Positions 58,192 to 64,000 of a DNA stretch of 64,000 bases are shown here, piece after piece (position 1 is the first letter of the stretch; the number at the start of each line of letters is the position of its first letter). A program made the translations under genes and the position numbers. The notes below the pieces were generated by a model that ran no database searches, was not told the origin of the DNA, and saw only the letters and a list, made by a program, of their open reading frames with translations. This stretch comes from Clostridium niameyense (GTDB lineage: Bacteria; Bacillota; Clostridia; Clostridiales; Clostridiaceae). Location of the stretch: the NCBI RefSeq assembly GCF_001243045.1, contig NZ_LN849007.1, forward strand, positions 958,989 through 1,022,988. The letters run 5' to 3'.

Positions 58192-59889
58192 ATGCTTTTT
58201 TATGACTTTGAAGTATTTAAATATGACTGGCTAGTAGTTATTAAAGATACTGATAGTAAAACCACACATACAATAGTTAACGATAGAGATAAGTTAAATA
58301 ATTTCTATGAAGCTAACAAAGAAAATATATGGTTTGGTTATAATAGTAGGTCCTATGATCAATGGATTTTGAAAGCTATAATAGCTGGATTTAATCCTAA
58401 AGAATTAAATGATTGGATTATAGTAGAACATAAACCAGCATGGAAATTTAGCAGCATACTTTGGAAAATTCAACTTTATAACTATGATGTTATGACAAGT
58501 TTTCATGGACTTAAACAATTGGAAGGATTTATGGGAAATGACATAAGAGAAACAACAGTTAATTTTAATATAGATAGGAAACTTACGGAGGAAGAACTCC
58601 AGGAAGTTATATTCTATTGTAATCATGACGTAGAACAAACAATGGAAGTATTTATAAATAGAATTGAAGAGTTTGAAGCACATATGGGATTAATTAAAAG
58701 TTTCAAATTACCACTTAAATATATAAGTAAGACCAAGGCTCAATTAAGTGCAATAATCTTAGGATCAGATAAACGTGAGCGTAATGACGAGTTTGAAATT
58801 ACTATAGTACCAACTATAAAGATTAATAAATATAAAGAGATTTTAAATTGGTATAAGAACCCACTCAATAAAGATTATGATAAAAAACTAGAATATGAAG
58901 TTGCTGGAGTACTTCATATATTCGGTTGGGGTGGACTTCACGGAGCTAGACCTAATTATATGAGTGAAGGAGTATTTATAAATTCAGACGTAGGAAGTTT
59001 TTATCCAAGTTTAATGATACAGTATGATTTTTTAAGTAGAAACGTAAGGGACAAGAGTAAATATAAAGAGATTTATGATTATAGAATGACACTTAAAAAA
59101 GCTGGTAAAAAGAAAGAACAACAACCTTACAAAATTGTACTTAATTCAACTTATGGAGCTAGTAAAGATAAATATAATAATCTACATGATCCATTACAAG
59201 CTAATAATGTGTGTATTAATGGTCAACTCATGTTACTTGACCTTATAGAAAAAGTAATTGAAGGAGTTCCGGGAGTTAAATTAATTCAATCAAATACAGA
59301 TGGTGTTATGTGGAAGTTACCGAGTGATAAATATATAGAAACTTATAAATTAATATGTGAAGAATGGTGTAATAGAACACGAATGACATTGGACCATGAC
59401 CATATTAAAAAAGTGGTTCAGAAAGATGTAAATAATTATTTGATAGTTATGGAAAATGGAAAAGTAAAGTCAAAAGGTGCTTATGTTAAATCCTTAAATA
59501 AGTTGGATTATGACCTTCCTATTATAAATAATGCTTTAATGAATTACTTTATTAAAGGAATAATACCTGAAGAAACAATTAATAATTGTAACCAACTTAA
59601 AGAATTTCAAAAAGTTTGTAAAGTATCATCTAAATATTTATACGCTTACCATGGAAATAAAAAACTAGATGAAAAGGTTTTGAGAGTATTTGCTAGTAGG
59701 AGCAGACATGATGCTGGAGTATTCAAACAAAAAACAGAAGGTGGAACATTAGAAAAAATAGCAAGTACACCAATAAGGTGTTTTATTGATAATTCAGACA
59801 TTGAAGGTAAAACAGTACCGAGAAAACTAGACAAGCAATGGTATATAGATATGGCTTGGAAAAGAATAAAAGATTTTATAGGAGAGTGA
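58192..59889 (+). CDS. Family B DNA polymerase
   Basis: 565 residues. The 3'-5' exonuclease domain starts FYDFEVFKYDW (ExoI-like D-x-E), with GYNSRSYDQ (ExoII) and YCNHDVEQT (ExoIII). The polymerase has motif A DVGSFYPSLM (about 271), motif B KIVLNSTYGASKD and motif C SNTDGV in place of DTDS. The first Asp of motif C is Asn, but the metal-binding second Asp is kept. AAAGGTGAT favours the ATG at 58192 over the ATG at 58168. Likely the phage replicative polymerase. Confidence 0.88.
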   Translation: MLFYDFEVFKYDWLVVIKDTDSKTTHTIVNDRDKLNNFYEANKENIWFGYNSRSYDQWILKAIIAGFNPKELNDWIIVEHKPAWKFSSILWKIQLYNYDVMTSFHGLKQLEGFMGNDIRETTVNFNIDRKLTEEELQEVIFYCNHDVEQTMEVFINRIEEFEAHMGLIKSFKLPLKYISKTKAQLSAIILGSDKRERNDEFEITIVPTIKINKYKEILNWYKNPLNKDYDKKLEYEVAGVLHIFGWGGLHGARPNYMSEGVFINSDVGSFYPSLMIQYDFLSRNVRDKSKYKEIYDYRMTLKKAGKKKEQQPYKIVLNSTYGASKDKYNNLHDPLQANNVCINGQLMLLDLIEKVIEGVPGVKLIQSNTDGVMWKLPSDKYIETYKLICEEWCNRTRMTLDHDHIKKVVQKDVNNYLIVMENGKVKSKGAYVKSLNKLDYDLPIINNALMNYFIKGIIPEETINNCNQLKEFQKVCKVSSKYLYAYHGNKKLDEKVLRVFASRSRHDAGVFKQKTEGGTLEKIASTPIRCFIDNSDIEGKTVPRKLDKQWYIDMAWKRIKDFIGE

Positions 59890-60059
59890 TAAAAATAATA
59901 GGATGTAATCAATACAATAAAAATTGTTACGATTGTATCTATTTTAATACAGATAGGAGATCAAAGAATGGCGGTTGTATATTAGGAAAATGTAAACCAA
60001 ATTGTAAAGAGAAGGTGGTTAAAAATGGGAACTCTAAAAGTATTAGTAATACCATGTAA
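59886..60059 (+). CDS. Small Cys-rich phage protein
   Basis: 57 residues with seven Cys, including GCNQYNKNCYDCIYF and GGCILGKCKPNC, which suggests a zinc-ribbon-like metal site. The GTG at 59886 overlaps the polymerase stop; the GGAG is very close (about 2 nt), so coupling rather than independent initiation is likely. Function unknown. Confidence 0.6.
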   Translation: MIKIIGCNQYNKNCYDCIYFNTDRRSKNGGCILGKCKPNCKEKVVKNGNSKSISNTM

Positions 60060-60153
60060 GACTTTTAGGGAACGTATGAGACTTACTAAACAGTATATAG
60101 ACAAGTACTTTATAGAAAATATGGGAAGTTACTTGTATTTAGTTAGGAGGTAA
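60025..60153 (+). CDS. Small phage protein, 42 residues
   Basis: GAAGGTGG lies 6-7 nt before the ATG; the product MGTLKVLVIPCKTFRERMRLTKQYIDKYF... is basic and helical. It overlaps the Cys-rich gene and ends inside the ribosome site of the next gene (AGGAGGTAA). No family recognised. Confidence 0.5.
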   Translation: MGTLKVLVIPCKTFRERMRLTKQYIDKYFIENMGSYLYLVRR

Positions 60154-60162
60154 TATGATTGA

Positions 60163-60444
60163 ATGGATAAAATACATGAACACTATAAAATGTGTAAAAA
60201 TCTAAATGATTTATACAAAAGTAAAAACCATGATTATGGTGACAGTTTTGGAGAAACTTTTAAAAAATTAGGAGTTATAAGTGCGGTAACTAGAATTACA
60301 GATAAAGTTAATAGATTACAAAGCTTAGCAACTAAAGAACAGTTAGTAAATGATGAAAGTATAAAAGATACTTTAATGGACTTAGCAAATTATTCAATAA
60401 TGACGCTTATAGAATTAGAAGGAGAAAAGGAACATGAGGATTAA
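60163..60444 (+). CDS. DUF1599/Nmad1-like protein
   Basis: 93 residues: CKNLNDLYKSKNHDYGDSFGETFKKLG and ITDKVNRLQSL, then DTLMDLANYSIMTLIELE. This matches DUF1599 (nucleotide modification associated domain 1), an all-helical MazG-like fold proposed to act on modified nucleotides. GGAGG lies 12 nt upstream of the ATG, a long spacing. It overlaps the MazG-like gene by 11 nt. Confidence 0.78.
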   Translation: MDKIHEHYKMCKNLNDLYKSKNHDYGDSFGETFKKLGVISAVTRITDKVNRLQSLATKEQLVNDESIKDTLMDLANYSIMTLIELEGEKEHED

Positions 60445-60772
60445 AGAGTTAGTTAAAAAATCACATGAAAATGCAGTTGACAAAGGATTTTGGGATAATT
60501 GGGTTTGGATAAAAAGAGATAGACTACAAGGTCATACTGAACATTATTACAATGCTATAAATACTAATTTACTTGAAATAGTGAGAGAAGTAACTGAAGC
60601 TATGGAAGGTTTAAGACGTGGGGATATGGACAACTTTAAAGAAGAATTAGCAGATACAGTTATTTGGATTGCGGATTTATGTGGTGGATTGGAAATAGAT
60701 TTAGAGGAAGAGATAAGAAAAAAGATGAGGATTAATAAAGAAAGGGCATATAAACATGGGAAAATGTTTTGA
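60434..60772 (+). CDS. MazG-like nucleotide pyrophosphohydrolase
   Basis: 112 residues with the metal-binding E-x-x-E...E-x-x-D pattern: LLEIVREVTEAMEGLRRGDMDNFKEELADTVIWIADLCG in outline (about 46-84). Such enzymes hydrolyse dNTPs or (p)ppGpp. Pairing with the DUF1599 gene suggests nucleotide-pool control during phage replication. The ATG overlaps the upstream stop. Confidence 0.8.
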   Translation: MRIKELVKKSHENAVDKGFWDNWVWIKRDRLQGHTEHYYNAINTNLLEIVREVTEAMEGLRRGDMDNFKEELADTVIWIADLCGGLEIDLEEEIRKKMRINKERAYKHGKMF

Positions 60773-60914
60773 AAATTGGTTGAATAAACAAGCACCAATT
60801 TTAGCACCTACAGTGGCAATTTGTATTTTGAAAAATAGATTTGGTGTAAACAATGCTGAAAAAATTTATAGAGCTTGGAGAAAAGAATACATGAAAGTAG
60901 ATACACAAAGATAG
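60756..60914 (+). CDS. Small phage protein, 52 residues
   Basis: ATG at 60756 inside the end of the MazG-like gene, after AAAGAAAGGG. Product: CFENWLNKQAPILAPTVAICILKNRFGVNNAEKIYRAWRKEY in outline, basic and helical with paired Trp residues. The second half, NAEKIYRAWRK, resembles a short DNA-binding helix. No firm family. Confidence 0.6.
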   Translation: MGKCFENWLNKQAPILAPTVAICILKNRFGVNNAEKIYRAWRKEYMKVDTQR

Positions 60915-60979
60915 TAGATTATGAATCAATAATGTTTTGGATAAAAGTAAAAAGAGACCTATCTTTTGATAAGTCTCAT

Positions 60980-61051
60980 ATATGGTGGTGGGAGTCGAAC
61001 CCACAGTACTCCCTTAGCAGGGGAGCGTTCTGTCCATTGAACTACACCACC
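60980..61051 (-). tRNA. tRNA with GCU anticodon (Ser codons AGC/AGU) but short variable arm
   Basis: Reading the minus strand from 61051: D stem GTTC/GAAC with GG in an 8-nt loop, anticodon stem CTCCC/GGGAG with loop CTGCTAA (anticodon GCT), 4-nt variable region TACT, T arm GTGGG-TTCGACT-CCCAC. The acceptor GGTGGTG/CACCATA has five good pairs, one G-U and a G-A mismatch at 1:72. CCA is not encoded. Serine tRNAs normally have a long variable arm, so this is a class I body with a serine-type anticodon. A promoter directly upstream supports expression. Confidence 0.75.
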
Positions 61052-61062
61052 GCACTTTTAAC

Positions 61063-61091
61063 ATTTTAACATTATAGTAATTAAGTGTCAA
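61063..61091 (-). promoter_or_regulatory. Sigma-A promoter of the phage tRNA
   Basis: On the minus strand: TTGACA (61086-61091), 17-bp spacer, TAAAAT (61063-61068). The start would fall a few bases before the tRNA 5' end. Confidence 0.75.
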
Positions 61092-61099
61092 GAAATAAA

Positions 61100-61114
61100 T
61101 TCGCAAAAATAAAG
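61100..61114. repeat. 15-bp direct repeat, left copy
   Basis: TTCGCAAAAATAAAG just before the methyltransferase ribosome site; identical copy at 61583. Confidence 0.75.
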
Positions 61115-61124
61115 GGGTGAGAGT

Positions 61125-61595
61125 TTGGAAAAGCCTATATTGGATGTATGTTGTGGAAGCAGAATGTTTTGGTTTGATAAAGAAAATAAAGATGTAATTT
61201 TTATGGATAATAGAGAATTGGAAGATACACTATGTGACGGAAGAAAATTAATAATTAAACCAGATGTGTTAGGAGATTTTAGACATATTCCATATAAAGA
61301 TAATACTTTCAAGCTAGTAGTTTTTGATCCACCACATTTAATTAAAGTTGGAGAAAATTCTTGGTTGGCCAAGAAATATGGAAAGTTAAATAATGATTGG
61401 CCAATAGATATTAAAAAAGGGTTTGAAGAATGCATGAGAGTTTTAGACAACTATGGAGTATTAATTTTTAAGTGGAATGAGGAACAAATAAAGCTAAAAG
61501 AAATTTTAAAGGTTATAGATTATAAACCTTTATTGGGAAATAAAAGAGCAAAAACACATTGGCTAGTTTTCATGAAATTTAGTTCGCAAAAATAA
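61125..61595 (+). CDS. SAM-dependent methyltransferase
   Basis: 156 residues. The SAM loop is KPILDVCCGSRMFWFD (about 3-18), followed by VIFMDNRE (acidic end of strand 2) and DPPH (about 67-70), the catalytic motif IV of N6-adenine/N4-cytosine DNA methyltransferase-type enzymes. No target-recognition domain is evident, as in other small phage members. The TTG start follows AAAGGGGTGAG. The gene is bracketed by exact 15-bp direct repeats. Confidence 0.82.
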   Translation: MEKPILDVCCGSRMFWFDKENKDVIFMDNRELEDTLCDGRKLIIKPDVLGDFRHIPYKDNTFKLVVFDPPHLIKVGENSWLAKKYGKLNNDWPIDIKKGFEECMRVLDNYGVLIFKWNEEQIKLKEILKVIDYKPLLGNKRAKTHWLVFMKFSSQK

Positions 61596-61597
61596 AG
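61583..61597. repeat. 15-bp direct repeat, right copy
   Basis: TTCGCAAAAATAAAG encoding the last codons of the methyltransferase; identical to 61100-61114. Confidence 0.75.
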
Positions 61598-61612
61598 TTA
61601 TATGAAGTAATT

Positions 61613-61646
61613 CTAGTACACTATTAATTTACTTATAGTGTACTAG
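61613..61646 (+). promoter_or_regulatory. Perfect 12-bp inverted repeat upstream of the clamp gene
   Basis: CTAGTACACTAT and ATAGTGTACTAG flank a 10-nt loop. No U tract follows. It may be an operator or an mRNA hairpin between the methyltransferase and clamp genes. Confidence 0.6.
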
Positions 61647-61681
61647 AGTATTAAAACAGTATTACAATAGGGGGGAATAAT

Positions 61682-62671
61682 ATGAAAGTACATTTAAGTT
61701 GTATACAAGACATTTTAAAACTAACAAAAGCAAGTAATATAAGCATCATGCTTAAAGACAAAATTTATGTAGTAGCAAATGAAATAAAAGACAATGAATT
61801 TAAAGGACAAATTGTTATAAGTTCAGATGCTGCTTCTTATGAAGATGAAGGACAAACATTAATTAATAGAGATGTTTTAAAACTTGTTCCCAAAGGCACT
61901 TTAGTAACTGTAAAAGAAGATGTGATAGTTGCTGGAAATAGAAAGATTAAATATCCTAAAAATGATATTATACATGAACCTATTAAGGTGGAGAATTATT
62001 TAACCACTATACCAGCTGGAGAATTAAAACATCTATTGAGTGGGTATTATGCTATGTCAACCACTTTAGCTAGACCAATATTATGTGGTATGTGTATTAA
62101 TGGTAGTGATTTTATAGCATTAGATGGTTATAGATTGGAAGTTAGAAAGGGTAATTTTGAAGTTAAAGAGCAAGTAGTAATGGACTTAAGTATGGTTAAT
62201 ACATTGAAAAAAATTAAATATGATAAAGATGTTGAAGTTTATTACAACTATAAATATGTAAAATTCAAGTTTGGAGATTTAGAAGTCATAGGGAATAGAC
62301 TTGAAGGGAATTACATTAAATATAATCAAATAATTCCGGAGAATTGCAGCACATCAGTAGAAATAGAAACTAAACCTATAGTTGATATATTAAAGGATTA
62401 CAAAAAGAATAAATTCGAGTTAGTTAAATTGAATTTTGAAACTAATAAATTAATAATTAGTGCAAGTAATGAAATTGCAAGTATTGAAGATAAGGTATGC
62501 ATAAAATTGCAAGGTGAACCTTTAAAAATTGCATTTAACGTAAATTATTTAATAGATGCTTTAAAAGACTATAAAGTTGCAACTTTAGAACTTACAGCTA
62601 GAGTTAATCCAATGCTAATTAAAGCTGATAATAAATTAGATTTAGTATTACCAGTGAGAATTAGAGATTAA
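61682..62671 (+). CDS. Sliding clamp (DNA polymerase III beta subunit) homologue
   Basis: 329 residues in three clamp-like repeats. The middle domain has YYAMSTTLARPILCGMCING and FIALDGYRLEVRKG, and the C terminus LDLVLPVRIRD, equivalent to the YxxMPxR end of DnaN. It is shorter than chromosomal DnaN (about 365). It presumably tethers the phage family B polymerase or other phage enzymes. AGGGGGGAATAAT precedes the ATG. Confidence 0.85.
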   Translation: MKVHLSCIQDILKLTKASNISIMLKDKIYVVANEIKDNEFKGQIVISSDAASYEDEGQTLINRDVLKLVPKGTLVTVKEDVIVAGNRKIKYPKNDIIHEPIKVENYLTTIPAGELKHLLSGYYAMSTTLARPILCGMCINGSDFIALDGYRLEVRKGNFEVKEQVVMDLSMVNTLKKIKYDKDVEVYYNYKYVKFKFGDLEVIGNRLEGNYIKYNQIIPENCSTSVEIETKPIVDILKDYKKNKFELVKLNFETNKLIISASNEIASIEDKVCIKLQGEPLKIAFNVNYLIDALKDYKVATLELTARVNPMLIKADNKLDLVLPVRIRD

Positions 62672-62696
62672 GATTTAAAAGGTAGGGTGAACTGAA

Positions 62697-64000
62697 ATGT
62701 GGAAAGGATATATACCAACTGGCGGTAGGGATGGAAAACACCCTACCGAAGAATATAAAGATAGAACAGAGTTTTATAAACTCGAAGAAGTTGAAAGTTT
62801 AAAATCTTATGGGGGCGTACTTAAAAGTAATTTAATACAAATAGATATTGATAATTTAGATGAAGCTAAAATACTTCTGTCAATTGTTAAAAGCTTAAAT
62901 ATACATACCACCGTGTTAAAAACTACAAGGGGAATGCACTTTTATTTTAAGAACGTTGGTATAGAACGTAGAAAGCAAGGTTATTATACTGCACTAGGAA
63001 TAAAAATAGATGTTGGTCTTGGAATACAAAATGCAGTAGTACCATTAAAAATTAAAGGTAAATTAAGAGAGTTTATACAAGTAGCGGAAGAATTAGACGA
63101 GTTGCCAGCGTGGTTAGAGCCACTTAAAAAAGCAAAAATTGATTTTACCAACATGGGTGAGGGTGATGGTAGGAATAGTGGTCTGTTCGGTTATATATTA
63201 ACGTTGCAACAAAAGGGATTTAGTGTTGAGGAAGTAAGGGAAACAATAAGACTTATAAACACTTATGTAATAGCTGAGCCGTTAGATAAAACAGAGATTG
63301 AAACTATTTTAAGAGATGAAGCTTTTATGAAAGAAACATTTTATATTAAAAGTAAGTTACAGTATGAAAAACTAGCAATTTACTTAAGAGATAATGAAAA
63401 AGTTATAAAAATAAATGATGAACTACACATATATAAAGACAATTATTACTGCTCAGATACTAAAGAAATTGAAAAGAATATGTTGAAATATATAAAAAAT
63501 AGTACAAATGCAAATAGAACAGAAGTATTAAGATATTTAGATTTATTATGTCAAAACAATAAATTAGCCAATCCAAAATATATTACTGTAGCCAATGGTA
63601 TTTATGATTTAGAATCTAAAAAGTTACTGGAGTTTAATAGCAGCTACATTATAAAAAATAAAATTCCTTGGAGCTATAATCCAGATGCTAAGTCAAAAGT
63701 GATGGACAAGACTTTAAATAAAATATGTTGTAAGGATAAGCAATTAAGATTATTAATAGAGGAAATGATTGGTTACTGTTTATTCAGAAGAAATGAGATA
63801 GGAAAAGCTTTTATACTTACTGGACAAGGTGCTAATGGTAAGAGTACGCTCTTGGAAGTATTAAACGAATTATTAGGTGAAGAAAATATATCTAGTGTTA
63901 GTTTAGAAGAATTAAACCATAGATTTAAGACATTCCAACTAGAAGGTAAGTTAGCTAACATAGGTGATGATATTTCTAATAAGTATGTTGAAGATAATTC
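62697..64000 (+). CDS. PrimPol/D5-type primase-helicase (partial)
   Basis: Open to the window edge: 434 complete codons plus 2 nt. The N terminus is a bifunctional primase-polymerase-like domain (LIQIDIDNLDEA with the catalytic Asp-x-Asp; TTRGMHFYF). A linker with D5_N-like sequence follows, then the SF3 helicase begins with Walker A GQGANGKSTLLE (about 379-390) and LANIGDDIS (Walker B-like). It starts phage DNA replication by priming and unwinding. The ATG follows AAGGTAGGGTGAACTGAA. The C-terminal helicase part lies outside. Confidence 0.88.
   Translation, partial: MWKGYIPTGGRDGKHPTEEYKDRTEFYKLEEVESLKSYGGVLKSNLIQIDIDNLDEAKILLSIVKSLNIHTTVLKTTRGMHFYFKNVGIERRKQGYYTALGIKIDVGLGIQNAVVPLKIKGKLREFIQVAEELDELPAWLEPLKKAKIDFTNMGEGDGRNSGLFGYILTLQQKGFSVEEVRETIRLINTYVIAEPLDKTEIETILRDEAFMKETFYIKSKLQYEKLAIYLRDNEKVIKINDELHIYKDNYYCSDTKEIEKNMLKYIKNSTNANRTEVLRYLDLLCQNNKLANPKYITVANGIYDLESKKLLEFNSSYIIKNKIPWSYNPDAKSKVMDKTLNKICCKDKQLRLLIEEMIGYCLFRRNEIGKAFILTGQGANGKSTLLEVLNELLGEENISSVSLEELNHRFKTFQLEGKLANIGDDISNKYVEDN

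Larger units (their letters stand above)
49840..64000. mobile_element. Temperate prophage, left part (runs off the window)
   Basis: The region starts within a disrupted MerR gene and carries integrase, ImmA-like peptidase, repressor, Cro-like regulator and a replication/recombination block in normal temperate siphophage order. Packaging, structural and lysis genes would lie to the right. The left boundary is placed between 49836 and 49881 from the point where MerR similarity stops and integrase-linked repeats begin. The exact att core cannot be set without the right end. Confidence 0.9.

Noticed and set aside
60980-61051. tRNA on the plus strand
   Set aside because: Only the minus strand gives TTCGA in the T loop, GG in the D loop and a promoter in the right place.
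60875-61069. 64-codon frame running through the tRNA
   Set aside because: It is read through the tRNA complement and has no ribosome site; the 52-residue frame at 60756 explains the start of the region better.
61088-61450. 120-codon antisense frame over the methyltransferase gene
   Set aside because: The sense frame has clear SAM and DPPH motifs and a ribosome site; the antisense frame has neither.

Overview
The window is AT-rich, with dense SD-led genes, GTG/TTG starts and spore-forming Firmicute gene orders (rimP-nusA-ylxR-ylxQ-infB-rbfA, nrnA-truB-ribF-rpsO-pnp, dapG-tepA-ftsK, rimO-pgsA-recA-rny-spoVS). This points to Clostridium; the protein flavour suggests the group I C. botulinum / C. 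sporogenes cluster, which is an inference from memory and not a database match. Bases 1-33220 are ordinary core chromosome: isoprenoid synthesis (ispG), replication (polC), the translation-factor operon behind its own promoter and attenuator-like leader, RNA decay (pnp, rny), lysine/DAP synthesis (dapG), chromosome segregation (ftsK/spoIIIE), recombination (recA) and sporulation (ylmC/ymxH, spoVS). A three-gene membrane cluster at 27.2-29.7 kb looks like a lipid-linked sugar pathway. An aminotransferase, HPr, a DUF378 protein and purB follow.

Bases 33.3-49.7 kb are a variable, partly decaying region. It holds a GNAT acetyltransferase frameshifted in a homopolymer, a SIR2-like protein with no canonical start codon, a PyrK-like flavoprotein/2Fe-2S protein paired with an FAD oxidoreductase, two small CotF-like spore coat proteins, a degraded M28 peptidase, a possible dynamin-GTPase remnant, a Spo0E-like regulator, a large FUSC-type membrane protein, a glycogen-binding-domain protein, a helical repeat protein and a secreted NlpC/P60-SH3 hydrolase. 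Several gene-poor stretches contain related hairpins with an AGCACTTA-type stem, suggesting decayed small cassettes.

From about 49.85 kb to the right edge lies the left part of a temperate prophage. It appears to have interrupted a MerR-family regulator gene just after its DNA-binding domain; the MerR-type promoter with a 19-bp spacer is still visible upstream. The lysogeny block (integrase, ImmA-like peptidase, XRE repressor) is on the minus strand and the early genes are on the plus strand, with repeated operator-like sites between them. The early region encodes a largely self-contained replication and recombination set: SNF2-type helicase, DUF1351 protein, VRR-NUC nuclease, a fused Cas4-like nuclease/AAA ATPase, DUF669 protein, family B DNA polymerase, nucleotide-metabolism proteins, a methyltransferase, a sliding-clamp homologue and a PrimPol/D5-SF3 helicase cut by the window end. 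The most unusual elements are a 116-nt candidate structured RNA with a 27-nt-per-arm closing helix (52911-53026), a minus-strand tRNA with a serine GCU anticodon but a short variable arm and its own promoter (60980-61091), a nine-copy TGTCAC cluster between immA and int, and an internal ribosome-binding site at the junction of the nuclease/ATPase fusion.
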